Source: Fluviicoccus sp.
Lineage (GTDB): Bacteria > Pseudomonadota > Gammaproteobacteria > Pseudomonadales > Moraxellaceae
NCBI RefSeq assembly: GCF_030646115.1
Contig: NZ_JAUSMX010000009.1
Coordinates: forward strand, 372,001 to 436,000
Length of the DNA stretch: 64,000 bases
Reading direction: 5' to 3'
The position numbers were made by a program, and so were the translations under genes. Position 1 is the stretch's first letter, and each line of letters begins with the position of its first letter. A model generated the notes under the pieces. It made no database searches. It had not been told where the DNA came from and saw only the letters and a program-made list of their open reading frames with translations. Shown here in pieces: positions 26,006 to 33,877 of the stretch.

Positions 26006-27589
26006 GTGGAATTGAATACGGTTTCTTTTTCAGTGGTTACCCGGTTGCCCCACTCAGAGAATCGGCAAAGAGCACATGCTTATTTAGTTGAAGATAACTG
26101 GGATGATTGGAGTAAATTCCGAACGATGTTTTCACTTTATGTCGTGGATTCCCAGGGTATCACACACGAACCGGGTTCGGTAAAGATTGGAGAAGTTGAT
26201 CTTAAGCCGAGTCGGGAACGTACTGCCGGATTCAGGTCTCCTACATTAGATCGCTCATTTGCGGCGCTTGGTGAGCAACATTTCTCTATTGGTCAGTCTG
26301 AAAACTACTACGAAACCTTAAATGAGCTCGATCCTGAATTCAAGGAAATGATTCTTGTTGGACTTAGAGACTGTGCTTTTGATTTGAGTATTTTTGATCA
26401 TAACCATGAGCAAGTGGTTATGTCAGAGTCACTACTTCGAGATGTTCGGGAGCGGAATGTAAAAAATCGATTTCATCGGCTTGCGCATGGAAATGCTGAG
26501 TTGACTCGATTTGAGTTCGAATTTGAGTTTCCAAGTATACCTGAAAACAGTGATTCGCCTCCAGTGCTTAACTTTGAGGTTATCCCTGAATCAGTGCCAC
26601 CAACGAATGTACACGTAGTTATTGGTCGCAACGGTGTCGGTAAGACGCGCTGCATGCAAAATCTCTCACGGGCAGTACTTGGGGTCAACAATCAACACAA
26701 TATGCACGGTGAGCTTCGACGTTTGGGCTCCAATGCTGATGAATGGACGTTTTCTGGAATTGTTTCCGTTTCGTTCAGTAGTTTTGATGATTTTGACCTC
26801 CCGAGGTCTGCGGAGGGTGAGCTCAAGGCGAATCAGGTTGGGCTGCGAGCGCGAACTGAGACGGGCCAAGCTGATGATGCCCACATCAAGACGCCAGCAA
26901 TGCTGGCCTCAGATTTCAGTGAGAGTTTGAGTCGTTGCAAAACAGGTTTACGGGGGCGGCGATGGAAAGAGTCGGTCTCCATGTTGGAGGCTGACCCGCT
27001 CTTCGCCGAGGCTAATGTTACACAGTTATTAGATTACGAGGAGGAAGTATGGAATGAGCAGGTGCAACGTCATTTCAAACGCTTAAGTTCTGGACATGCC
27101 ATTGTATTGCTGACAATTACGCGGCTTGTAGAGCTCGTTGATGAGCGCACATTGGTAATTCTGGATGAGCCGGAAGGCCATTTGCATCCCCCTCTGCTTG
27201 CCGCCTTTGTTCGGGCATTGTCTGGTCTATTGATCAGGCGAAATGGAGTTGCACTAATTGCAACTCATTCGCCTGTTGTACTCCAGGAGGTGCCACAGTG
27301 TTGCGTTTGGAAGCTTCGTCGATCTGGGGCAACGTCCGTAGTTCAGAGGCCAGAGATTGAGACTTTTGGAGAGAATGTAGGTATTCTTACTCGTGAGGTT
27401 TTTGGTTTGGAGGTCACTAACTCGGGGTTCCATAACCTATTGAAAATGGTCGTCTCACGTGGAGGTAGTTATGATGAGTGCTTCCAGGCTTTTGAAGGGC
27501 AACTCGGTCTAGAGGCGCAGGCTATCCTGATGGGACTGGTTTTTAGTAGAGATCAAGGAAGAGGTGATGTCGATGAAGACCTTGCCTGA
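26006..27589 (+). CDS. ABC/SMC-like ATPase, Septu PtuA-like
   Basis: A 527-residue ATPase. After about 200 N-terminal residues of unknown fold come Walker A IGRNGVGKTR (near 206-215), the ABC signature-like LSSGHAIVLL (near 361), Walker B LVILDEPEGHLHP (near 383-395) and the switch histidine in ATHSPVVLQE. Paired with the HNH gene it overlaps, this matches the layout of Septu (PtuA ATPase + PtuB nuclease). The start is GTG 26006 with GGAG 8 bases upstream; the nearby ATG 26001 runs into a stop. The long N-terminal region is unlike the minimal PtuA, so 'Septu-like' is an inference. Confidence 0.72.
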   Translation: MELNTVSFSVVTRLPHSENRQRAHAYLVEDNWDDWSKFRTMFSLYVVDSQGITHEPGSVKIGEVDLKPSRERTAGFRSPTLDRSFAALGEQHFSIGQSENYYETLNELDPEFKEMILVGLRDCAFDLSIFDHNHEQVVMSESLLRDVRERNVKNRFHRLAHGNAELTRFEFEFEFPSIPENSDSPPVLNFEVIPESVPPTNVHVVIGRNGVGKTRCMQNLSRAVLGVNNQHNMHGELRRLGSNADEWTFSGIVSVSFSSFDDFDLPRSAEGELKANQVGLRARTETGQADDAHIKTPAMLASDFSESLSRCKTGLRGRRWKESVSMLEADPLFAEANVTQLLDYEEEVWNEQVQRHFKRLSSGHAIVLLTITRLVELVDERTLVILDEPEGHLHPPLLAAFVRALSGLLIRRNGVALIATHSPVVLQEVPQCCVWKLRRSGATSVVQRPEIETFGENVGILTREVFGLEVTNSGFHNLLKMVVSRGGSYDECFQAFEGQLGLEAQAILMGLVFSRDQGRGDVDEDLA

Positions 27590-28424
27590 GCCTGCTTTCA
27601 ACTCAAGAGAGGTAATTGAGTCATGCACTTCACGAATCCATAACAGGGAGCTTGCTGAGCGGATTTGTAGCGTCATTCCATATGTCGAAAATATTGAACA
27701 GGGCTATAAGGAGTTGGGAGTTACCGGAGGCTTGTTTGAGATTCCAAGTGAGGCTTCAGTTAATGGGGTCGTATCTAGTTTAGAGATGATTAAACTGTAT
27801 GAGGGAAGTCTTTCAAAAAAAGGGTCTAGTAGCAGGCACTACTACGACAAGATCAAGCTAGAAGCAAAAAATGACATTTGCCCATTGTGTAGCCAAAGGG
27901 TAGTAAAAACTCTGGATCATTATTTGCCAAAGTCTTCTCATCCGGCGTTGGCGGTAAGTCCAATAAACTTGATTCCAGCCTGTTCGGACTGCAATAAATT
28001 AAAGCTTGATCATCTTGCAGTAGCTGCTGAAGACCAAACCTTACATCCATACTTTGATGATGTCAGTAGCCTAGTGTGGCTTGAGGCAACCGTTATGGAG
28101 TCTTCACCTCCGTCAGTGCTGTACAAAGTCCACGAATCATCGAGCGCTGACCAAGTTCTGATCAAGCGTATCAGAAGGCACTTTGAGGTATTCGGATTAC
28201 AAGAGCTTTACGCATCGCAGGCTGCATCTGAAATGGTCAGTATTCGTTATGCACTTCTTGAATTTTTTGAATCAAGTGGAGTCGATGGTCTGAAATCTTT
28301 TCTTGGACATCAAGCGCGAACACGAAGTAAAGCAGACAGCAACTCATGGAGTGCTGCCCTCTATAGGGCAATTTCAGAATCGGAATGGTTTTGTGAAACC
28401 GGACATAAGCATCTTCATCGTTGA
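27567..28424 (+). CDS. HNH endonuclease, Septu PtuB-like
   Basis: A 285-residue HNH nuclease. The zinc-site and catalytic region spans CPLC (near 105-108), LDHYLPKSSHP (near 116) and NLIPACSDCNKLKLD (near 133-147), a CxxC...DH...CxxCN...K arrangement typical of defence-associated HNH enzymes. It overlaps the ATPase gene by 23 bases. ATG 27567 is preferred, with AAGGAAG 5 bases upstream; GTG 27564 and ATG 27573 are alternatives. It probably cuts invading nucleic acid under control of the ATPase. A gene-free 265-bp stretch follows. Confidence 0.78.
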   Translation: MSMKTLPEPAFNSREVIESCTSRIHNRELAERICSVIPYVENIEQGYKELGVTGGLFEIPSEASVNGVVSSLEMIKLYEGSLSKKGSSSRHYYDKIKLEAKNDICPLCSQRVVKTLDHYLPKSSHPALAVSPINLIPACSDCNKLKLDHLAVAAEDQTLHPYFDDVSSLVWLEATVMESSPPSVLYKVHESSSADQVLIKRIRRHFEVFGLQELYASQAASEMVSIRYALLEFFESSGVDGLKSFLGHQARTRSKADSNSWSAALYRAISESEWFCETGHKHLHR

Positions 28425-28651
28425 CTATTTGCGTCCATATGCTTTGAGTAACTCATGCGGCCTCACCCCAACGAGAAGGGCCGCGATTAAGCAATCGTCG
28501 AAGTGCGTTATTTGGATTTCTTCAAGATTCCGATAAAGCAAGCCGCTCCATGGAAGGCCAAGCATCCAATCTCATCAAGTTGCGCACCCTGATAGTGAGC
28601 GGAATCATGGGCGACACTAGTTGACGCTGATGTGGGAAAGGGCAAGAAAAA

Positions 28652-28679
28652 AAGAGATCACGGCGATGCCGGATCTCTT
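28652..28679 (-). terminator. Terminator of the leftward recombination operon
   Basis: The stem AAGAGATC / GATCTCTT has an inner CGGC / GCCG pairing. On the minus strand it is followed by a run of seven T, so it ends transcripts of the RDF-like gene 11 bases after its stop. Confidence 0.82.
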
Positions 28680-28689
28680 CGTCTTTGAA

Positions 28690-29613
28690 TTAATGGCTAT
28701 TTAGTTTAGCAACTTTGAGATCCAGCTTATCTGTGAGCCGTAGGTTTCGGTTTGATTCTCCAGTCTGATCGGGCAATGACTCTGCACTAGATTCAGAGTT
28801 TGCTGTACCAGCAGTAGGGTAGAACTCCTCCAAGACCTCGGGTATCTCCTCCTCACTGAACTCAAACGCCGCATTGCCAAACCCGATGCGCCCGGCGGAA
28901 TCCAATGCCGACTGGTCCAGTCCCACCTCCCGGCGCTGATCATCCAGTTCCTTCGCCGCCGTCACCGCCTGCGCCAGCGTCATCCCTTCGCGCACCGTCA
29001 GATCCACGTAGAAGATTGCCGCCCGGTGACTCTGGGTAGTGCTCTTGCCTCGCAGGCGCAGTTGCAGCGGCATACAAGCCAATAGATCACCGGAGATGGC
29101 CTGGTAATAGCGCAACCGCGCCGCCAGCGTGCGGATACTGTTGAAGCCGGTAGTGCGGAAGATGAAAGTACCGATTTCATCGTCATCCCCCAACTTCATG
29201 TTCAACCGGCCATAGGGCTTGCACATTCCCTTGTCCGCATAGTCACAAAGCAGGGGGGAGGGGCACTCCAGCGTCTGTACTCCCGATTGAGTAAAGCGCC
29301 GGCACTGCTCCCCGTTGCCCACACACAGTGGTCGCCCAGTCTGACGGTCGAACATCGAATACTCCGCCCGCAGGTTCAGGTCCGGATCGTTGAATAACAT
29401 GCGTACCGGAATCGAACGTAGCTTGCCTCCCGGCGCATCCTTGCGGTACTCCTCATCCATGGGATGAATGATCCAGTTGCCTTGCTGCTGGACCTGGGTG
29501 GTGATGGTGAACTGGTCGTCCTTCTCCGGCAGACGCTTGCCGTTCTTCTCGACCACGCGGCCGATGCTGATGCGCCCCAGCACCGGGGGCGTAATGGCTA
29601 AACCTTTAATCAT
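28690..29613 (-). CDS. Recombination directionality factor-like protein (often annotated hydrolase or metal-binding)
   Basis: A 307-residue protein conserved in proteobacterial integrative elements, beside YqaJ and DUF932 genes. The N-terminal half is highly conserved in that group: ITPPVLGRISIGRVVEKNG, LRSIPVRMLFNDPDLNLRAE, and a cysteine-rich segment CVGNGEQCRR...CPSPLLCDYADKGMCKPYGRL that may bind metal. GFNSIRTLAARLRYY follows. Relatives of gp3 recombination directionality factors share this pattern; control of integrase direction is inferred. AGGAAAC precedes ATG 29613, right after a terminator-like stem-loop. Confidence 0.72.
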   Translation of the reverse strand: MIKGLAITPPVLGRISIGRVVEKNGKRLPEKDDQFTITTQVQQQGNWIIHPMDEEYRKDAPGGKLRSIPVRMLFNDPDLNLRAEYSMFDRQTGRPLCVGNGEQCRRFTQSGVQTLECPSPLLCDYADKGMCKPYGRLNMKLGDDDEIGTFIFRTTGFNSIRTLAARLRYYQAISGDLLACMPLQLRLRGKSTTQSHRAAIFYVDLTVREGMTLAQAVTAAKELDDQRREVGLDQSALDSAGRIGFGNAAFEFSEEEIPEVLEEFYPTAGTANSESSAESLPDQTGESNRNLRLTDKLDLKVAKLNSH

Positions 29614-29630
29614 GGCAGTTTCCTCGAAAC

Positions 29631-29670
29631 GAATAAAAAGAAGCCCGCGCCCGGTGCAGCCGGGGCGGGC
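29631..29670 (-). terminator. Stem-loop with T-run before the RDF-like gene
   Basis: GCCCGC-CCCGG pairs with its inverted copy (one bulge) at 29643-29670. On the minus strand TTCTTTTTATT follows, and the ribosome site of the next gene comes about 10 bases later. It could stop or thin transcription between the YqaJ gene and the RDF-like gene. Confidence 0.75.
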
Positions 29671-29691
29671 GTTATGCTGTTGAGGCAGGGG

Positions 29692-30693
29692 TCAGTTGTT
29701 GATGATGAAGCGGCGGCTGCCGGGCCGAGTCAGGGAATAACGGGTCAGCAGTTCAGGCTGTTCCTTCAGCAAGGTGGTGGTATCCAACCCGGTGCTGTCC
29801 TTGCTCCTTTTCCACGACACACTGCCGGTGGCAAAGATTGCCCGGCTGGCATCCCCCATGCGTTGCTGGATGCGCTGCTTCAAGGTTTCTTCAGTCTGGG
29901 TGTTGTCGGCCAGTTCCTGTCGCACTTTGACCAGATCGGCGAAGGCGACAGACAAGTGAATATCCTCGGACAGATCCAAAGTGTTTCCGGCATCCTGAGG
30001 ATAGAGGTAGCGCAAGGCCTTGCCCGCTGAGTCGGAGCCATCTGCCGGGGGCGGAGTATCCGATTCGACGTAGCGCCAGAATTGCCGCTCCAGTTCCACC
30101 AGCTTGGCAATCAGCACATCATCGCGCTCGATCCGGTGAATGCGGATTTCCTGCCCGCAGACCAGCACACAAACATCCGCCGCCTGCTTGCCGGTGACAG
30201 CCAGTTGATGCTGCACCTGTAGTTGGATGTACTCCGGCACCCCGTCCCGCCACAGGCGCGCCCCGAACTCCCCGGCGGTCTTGCATTCCAGAATCTGTAC
30301 CTCATCGACCCCGACGATGGTGTAGTCCAGATTGGCCAGCATCCAGGCCTTGTCCTGGTCCGGGTGTTGCAGCACGGCGTTGATGCGCCGGACCTTGCGC
30401 CCGGTATGCTTGGTATAGTGCTGGGCGACGATCGGCTCCAGTAGGCTGCCCCAATACATCGGGGAGGATTCATCGAAGGGATCGGGCTTCGGAATCTCAG
30501 CATCACGACCAGTTTTGATCATCCACAGTTCCAACTGCGATTGATAAGGATTGAGGCCGACAGCGGCGGCGGCATCGCTGCTGCCAATACCTTGCTTGCG
30601 GACGTTGAGCCAGGATTCCCGGCTCAGGGCTTTGGTATTGACCAGGCGTAAGGCCTGATGGTGCGGACGAACCGCGATAGCGGTGTTGCTCAT
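29692..30693 (-). CDS. YqaJ family viral recombinase (alkaline exonuclease)
   Basis: A 333-residue lambda-type exonuclease of the YqaJ family. The family start SWLNVRKQGIGSSDAAAAVG (about 27-46), YWGSLLEPIVAQHY and the catalytic D-ExK stretch in ANLDYTIVG ... ILECKTA (about 140-165) are present. Such enzymes resect double-stranded DNA and usually work with a single-strand annealing protein. None is visible here, so a host or helper partner may be used. ATG 30693 is chosen because GTCTGGAGAC lies upstream; the longer frame has no support. Confidence 0.88.
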   Translation of the reverse strand: MSNTAIAVRPHHQALRLVNTKALSRESWLNVRKQGIGSSDAAAAVGLNPYQSQLELWMIKTGRDAEIPKPDPFDESSPMYWGSLLEPIVAQHYTKHTGRKVRRINAVLQHPDQDKAWMLANLDYTIVGVDEVQILECKTAGEFGARLWRDGVPEYIQLQVQHQLAVTGKQAADVCVLVCGQEIRIHRIERDDVLIAKLVELERQFWRYVESDTPPPADGSDSAGKALRYLYPQDAGNTLDLSEDIHLSVAFADLVKVRQELADNTQTEETLKQRIQQRMGDASRAIFATGSVSWKRSKDSTGLDTTTLLKEQPELLTRYSLTRPGSRRFIINN

Positions 30694-30711
30694 GGCTTGT
30701 CTCCAGACATT

Positions 30712-30744
30712 AAAAAGCCCGTCCGGCGCTAGGCTCGGACGGGC
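30712..30744 (-). terminator. Stem-loop with T-run before the YqaJ gene
   Basis: GCCCGTCCG / CGGACGGGC with a 10-base loop is followed on the minus strand by TTTTTAA. The GGAG ribosome site of the YqaJ gene lies about 6 bases further on. Confidence 0.78.
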
Positions 30745-30787
30745 GGTTTGGGAAAGAAGTGACAGGTAGGCGTCGGCGTTGCCCGAC

Positions 30788-31231
30788 TCAGTGGGGGGAA
30801 GTGACAGGCATTGCCCGGTCCAACGAACCGCGCCAGATTTCACGCAAATCCGGATGCAGGAAGCGGGCGATCAGGCGGGCGACGGCCTCGGTGGCGGTAT
30901 CCCGCTCGGGCAGCTGGCCATCGTGCTCCAACAGCCAATCCCCCAGCCACGCGCCGAAAGCCGATATGACCTCGTATTCAAAGACACCGGGGAAATCGAC
31001 CTCGCGCCAGTGCCAGACCTCGGCAATCTGCGACCAGAGAGCGGGCAGGTAATCACAGACTGCCATCACCAGTTCCAGACATCCGCAGCCCCAGCTATCC
31101 AAGATCAAACTGACGCGCTCATGATCCCTGGCCGGAGCCAACAACCCTTCGTACAGAAAGCCGCCCCAGACAGCGGCGACGTTGACCGGCATCGATTGAC
31201 CCGATACCGGAGTGGATGCGATGCAGACCAT
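30788..31231 (-). CDS. Unknown 147-residue protein, paralog A of a tandem pair
   Basis: Not recognised as a named family. It shares the pattern VAAVWGxxLxxG...PxRD...ILDxWGCGCxEL with the next gene upstream (31305-31700), so the two are diverged duplicates. The invariant tryptophans and WGCGC motif suggest a structural or metal-binding core. GGGAGA precedes ATG 31231, and the leader GGAGATTCATCATG is the same as that of the DUF932 gene. It is expressed in the leftward recombination operon; no function is assigned. Confidence 0.72.
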   Translation of the reverse strand: MVCIASTPVSGQSMPVNVAAVWGGFLYEGLLAPARDHERVSLILDSWGCGCLELVMAVCDYLPALWSQIAEVWHWREVDFPGVFEYEVISAFGAWLGDWLLEHDGQLPERDTATEAVARLIARFLHPDLREIWRGSLDRAMPVTSPH

Positions 31232-31243
31232 GATGAATCTCCC

Positions 31244-31277
31244 AAAACAAAATGCCCACGGCGCAAGTGCTGTGGGC
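31244..31277 (-). terminator. Stem-loop with T-rich tail before paralog A
   Basis: GCCCACGGC pairs with GCTGTGGGC (one mismatch), loop of 6. On the minus strand ATTTTGTTTT follows and runs directly into the ribosome site of the gene. Confidence 0.65.
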
Positions 31278-31304
31278 TTGAGTGATAGAAATGAAGAGGG
31301 GGGA

Positions 31305-31700
31305 TCAAGCCGATGTACGGCAGGGGAAATGGCGGCTCACCATCTCCATCATGACCAGGCGAATGAGCGCCGGACTTGGCGGCACACCGTCATTCCTGAG
31401 CAGGCTGTCCCCGATGAATTGCCCCAGACTAAACAGCACCATGAACTCGTCATCGCCCGGTGAGGCTTTGATGGCCTTGCGATGTTCCTCGTCGAACTGA
31501 TTCCACAATCGGGGGAAGTGGCGGGTCATGGACTGCATCAACTCGATGCACCCACAACCCCAGAGGTCGAGGATAGTCCCGGCCCGAGAGGTATCGCGCT
31601 CCGGAATCATCATGCCCTGATGCAGGACTGCACCCCAGACCGCCGCCACGCGGGCAGGCGGCTGCAGCAAGCGTGGTCCAGCTTCGTTGGTTTGTGCCAT
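31305..31700 (-). CDS. Unknown 131-residue protein, paralog B of a tandem pair
   Basis: The partner of 30788-31231, with RVAAVWGAVLHQG, IPERDTSRAGTILDLWGCGC and IELMQSMTRHF matching position by position. The C-terminal halves have diverged. ATG 31700 is chosen because TTTGGAG lies 9 bases upstream, immediately after a terminator-like stem-loop. No transmembrane or signal segment is seen, so it should be cytoplasmic. Its function is unknown. The duplication within a compact operon suggests the two may form a heteromer or have specialised roles. Confidence 0.72.
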   Translation of the reverse strand: MAQTNEAGPRLLQPPARVAAVWGAVLHQGMMIPERDTSRAGTILDLWGCGCIELMQSMTRHFPRLWNQFDEEHRKAIKASPGDDEFMVLFSLGQFIGDSLLRNDGVPPSPALIRLVMMEMVSRHFPCRTSA

Positions 31701-31711
31701 TGCCGTAGCTC

Positions 31712-31748
31712 CAAAAAAGAAGCCCGGCACGGATGAACGTGTCGGGCT
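31712..31748 (-). terminator. Stem-loop with T-run before paralog B
   Basis: AGCCCGGCACG pairs with CGTGTCGGGCT (one G-T pair), loop of 6. TTCTTTTTT follows on the minus strand, then GGAG of the downstream gene. Confidence 0.78.
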
Positions 31749-31774
31749 ACAGGGGAGAGAAGGATGGGAGCGAA

Positions 31775-32734
31775 TCAGGCAACCATTTCCAGCGCCTTAT
31801 CCAAGGCCCGTTGCTTGATCGTCGCTCCTTGGCCGAACCAGGCGGAATCCAGACGGTAATCGGTGCTGCGTGCCCGGCGCTCATGGTCCACGAACTGAGT
31901 CACTGCATTCAGCAAACCAAAGGCCGTGCCTCGCGAAGACTCCAGACTGGCCCCCATGCCGTGACCCTCGAACAGTTCCATGGCCTTCGACATAGCCCGC
32001 TCGTTGGTTGCCGCACCGGGTTTGCCGTTTTCCTGTGCGAAGACGTTCCAAAAATAGTTCTGCGCCTCCACGTTCTTCACCTTGCGGTCGCTGAGCGTCT
32101 TCAGGCTGTACATGAACTGGTCCCAAGCGGATACGGAGATGCCCAGTTGCTTCTTGACAGCTTCCGGATCAAAGCGGGTGGAGTGGGGTACCTTGACTGC
32201 ATTGGTTGCACCGTTCAGCGCTACTGTCAGGGTGTTGTTGCATACGACACGGATACTGGTCATCTGCGCCGTGGTCGCCAGTGTGCCGTCGCAGGCGGTA
32301 GCCAGCAGCACGTAGCCGTTGATCTGGTCATCGCCTTTGATGATGCCGTCCTTGCCGGTCCGCGCCAACGCCCAGAACTTGCGTCCGCCCTTGAGCACCC
32401 CGGCAGTTTCCAGCTCGAAACCTGATATCGCAGTCAGGTCACGATAGAACTCCAGAATCTCGCGAGGTTGCACCACCTGATAACGCTGGCTAACCACCGA
32501 CAGAGGTTCGTGGTTATCGGACCGGAACAGCACCTTGTTATCCGGGAAGGACATGATTGCTCCCAGGTTGCCGCCGCATTCGGTGAAGTAGCGGACGGAG
32601 GCTTCCTTGATGTTCCAGTCCATCCCGGCCTGGCGTGCCCAGACCTCGATAGGCTGGTGGGGAGAGAGTTGATTGCCGAGGCCGTGCCATGGGGTTTCGC
32701 CGACATAAGCCATGGATTCGACTTGATGAGCCAT
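31775..32734 (-). CDS. DUF932 domain protein
   Basis: A 319-residue protein of the phage/plasmid-like DUF932 family, frequent in integrative elements. Typical segments are AYVGETPWHGLGNQL at the N-terminus, SVVSQRYQVVQP, LATACDGTLATTAQMTSIRV and VVCNNTLTVAL. The molecular activity is unknown; genes like this sit beside YqaJ nucleases and RDF-like proteins, as here. AGGAGATTCATC precedes ATG 32734. Cytoplasmic. Confidence 0.87.
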   Translation of the reverse strand: MAHQVESMAYVGETPWHGLGNQLSPHQPIEVWARQAGMDWNIKEASVRYFTECGGNLGAIMSFPDNKVLFRSDNHEPLSVVSQRYQVVQPREILEFYRDLTAISGFELETAGVLKGGRKFWALARTGKDGIIKGDDQINGYVLLATACDGTLATTAQMTSIRVVCNNTLTVALNGATNAVKVPHSTRFDPEAVKKQLGISVSAWDQFMYSLKTLSDRKVKNVEAQNYFWNVFAQENGKPGAATNERAMSKAMELFEGHGMGASLESSRGTAFGLLNAVTQFVDHERRARSTDYRLDSAWFGQGATIKQRALDKALEMVA

Positions 32735-32752
32735 GATGAATCTCCTGAAATG

Positions 32753-32778
32753 AAAAAAGGAAGGCCGAAGCCTTCCTT
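32753..32778 (-). terminator. Stem-loop with T-run before the DUF932 gene
   Basis: The perfect 9-bp stem AAGGAAGGC / GCCTTCCTT with a CGAA loop is followed by TTTTTT on the minus strand. The AGGAG of the DUF932 gene starts a few bases later. Confidence 0.82.
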
Positions 32779-32818
32779 TGTGTGGTAATGATTAATAAGG
32801 GGTACGCTGTCTTCCGAG

Positions 32819-33070
32819 TCAGCGACAATCCATCGCCGCTCGCATATTGGCTTCCATGAACTCCTGAGACATGTGCCGAGGATCATTGAATCGTTCCAAC
32901 TCCTCAGGGGTAAAGCGTTCCTTGATCTTGCCGAAGGTACATTCACATTGACTGCTGTTACCACCTTGGGAACATCCCTGCATGAAGGCCTGTTCATAGG
33001 GCGCATAAGGGTCTTTAGAACAAGCTGTCAGCGAAGTCAGTACCGCAATCACAACGAAAATGCGTTTCAT
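32819..33070 (-). CDS. Small cysteine-rich lipoprotein
   Basis: An 83-residue lipoprotein: a basic start MKR, a hydrophobic stretch and the lipobox LTAC. The mature part contains four further cysteines (GCSQGG, QCEC and the C-terminal DCR), which could form two disulfides in the periplasm. ATG 33070 has GGAG 7 bases before it. It follows the membrane protein gene after 9 bases. Small lipoproteins beside a membrane protein in elements can serve surface or entry exclusion, but nothing here proves that. Confidence 0.75.
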   Translation of the reverse strand: MKRIFVVIAVLTSLTACSKDPYAPYEQAFMQGCSQGGNSSQCECTFGKIKERFTPEELERFNDPRHMSQEFMEANMRAAMDCR

Positions 33071-33079
33071 CAAATTCTC

Positions 33080-33442
33080 CTACTTCAGAACCAGAACAGC
33101 ACCAATCAACACTCCCAGCACCATGCCGATGACTTGCGGGCCAAACATCCAGAACAGTTTGTTCCAGATCAGGGAGCCCATCCCACCCGATGTAAGAATG
33201 CCATCTGGCATTGCAAACTTACGTACCGCATCACCGATGGCGGCTCCAATAGTTCCCAGAACTGTTGCGACGATGATCGAGAAGCACTTAGCCAGGAAGC
33301 TCGCGCTGGTAATCATGTGGGCGTTGTTGAAGATGTGTATGAAGACGGCGAAGCCGAACGAAGCGATTGGCCAGACATTGATGGGCCCGGTCGCTGACTC
33401 TTGGGTATCTGAGCCCTGGGGCTCCTTGTTTTCATTTTCCAT
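33080..33442 (-). CDS. Small membrane protein, first gene of the leftward operon
   Basis: A 120-residue protein with a hydrophilic N-terminus of about 20 residues and about three hydrophobic helices (around 22-40, 48-72 and 96-118). One is glycine-rich (ATVLGTIGAAIGDAV) and another ends IGMVLGVLIGAVLVL. Not recognised as a named family. ATG 33442 is chosen because AAGGAG lies upstream; the longer frame has no ribosome site. It begins the operon driven by the promoter at 33551-33579. Its leader contains a 9-bp stem-loop at 33487-33515. Confidence 0.68.
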   Translation of the reverse strand: MENENKEPQGSDTQESATGPINVWPIASFGFAVFIHIFNNAHMITSASFLAKCFSIIVATVLGTIGAAIGDAVRKFAMPDGILTSGGMGSLIWNKLFWMFGPQVIGMVLGVLIGAVLVLK

Positions 33443-33486
33443 GATGTAGCTCCTTGAGGTAGTGGAAATGTGGCAGACAAAGAAGT

Positions 33487-33515
33487 GCGATACCAATCAG
33501 CAATCGGTATCGCAT
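33487..33515 (-). promoter_or_regulatory. Stem-loop in the 5' leader of the leftward operon
   Basis: The perfect 9-bp stem TGCGATACC / GGTATCGCA with an 11-base loop lies between the promoter and the first gene. On the minus strand it is followed only by CTTCTTTG, so it is a weak terminator at best; it may be an attenuator or a stability element. Confidence 0.5.
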
Positions 33516-33550
33516 TAGAGCCGTGTTATTGAATCTGTATGGGCTGTCTA

Positions 33551-33579
33551 AATGTACTCATTTTGAGTACATGGGTCAA
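33551..33579 (-). promoter_or_regulatory. Sigma-70 type promoter of the leftward operon with operator in the spacer
   Basis: On the minus strand TTGACC (33574-33579) and TACATT (33551-33556) are spaced by exactly 17 bases. The perfect palindrome ATGTACTCA-TTT-TGAGTACAT (33552-33572) fills the spacer and overlaps the -10 element. A repressor on this site would exclude RNA polymerase. The divergent XRE gene starting at 33599 is the obvious candidate. Confidence 0.75.
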
Positions 33580-33598
33580 TTTGCCTTAAACAGGCGTC

Positions 33599-33871
33599 AT
33601 GACCGACAGCATCCACTCCGAAGAAATGATTGCCTTGCGGGCGTGGTTACGCACCGCACGTGAAAACCATGGCTGGTCCATGCGTGATCTCGCCGCAAAA
33701 TTAGGCAAGGCACATAACTACGTACAACGGGTAGAGGACGGTGATCGTCGACTGGATGTAGTTGAGTTCGTGAGGTACTGCGAAGCCTTGGTGATTGATC
33801 CGGCGGATGGATTGGCCTTGGTCTTGACAGCTCGACAAGGCTTAGAAGCTTGCCAGAGTAACGATAGTTGA
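33599..33871 (+). CDS. XRE family helix-turn-helix regulator
   Basis: A 90-residue Cro/CI-type DNA-binding protein. The HTH is ALRAWLRTARENHGWSMRDL followed by AAKLGKAHNYVQRVEDG (about residues 12-48), and a short C-terminal helix ends the protein. It stands divergent to the leftward operon, and the palindromic operator lies 27-47 bases before its start. It probably represses the operon and perhaps itself. It ends only 6 bases from the stop of the convergent zinc-ribbon gene. Confidence 0.87.
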   Translation: MTDSIHSEEMIALRAWLRTARENHGWSMRDLAAKLGKAHNYVQRVEDGDRRLDVVEFVRYCEALVIDPADGLALVLTARQGLEACQSNDS

Positions 33872-33877
33872 ATCAGG

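Noticed and set aside
28425-28651. Possible insertion-sequence relic after the HNH gene
   Set aside because: Some short inverted motifs occur, but no transposase text or terminal repeats could be confirmed.
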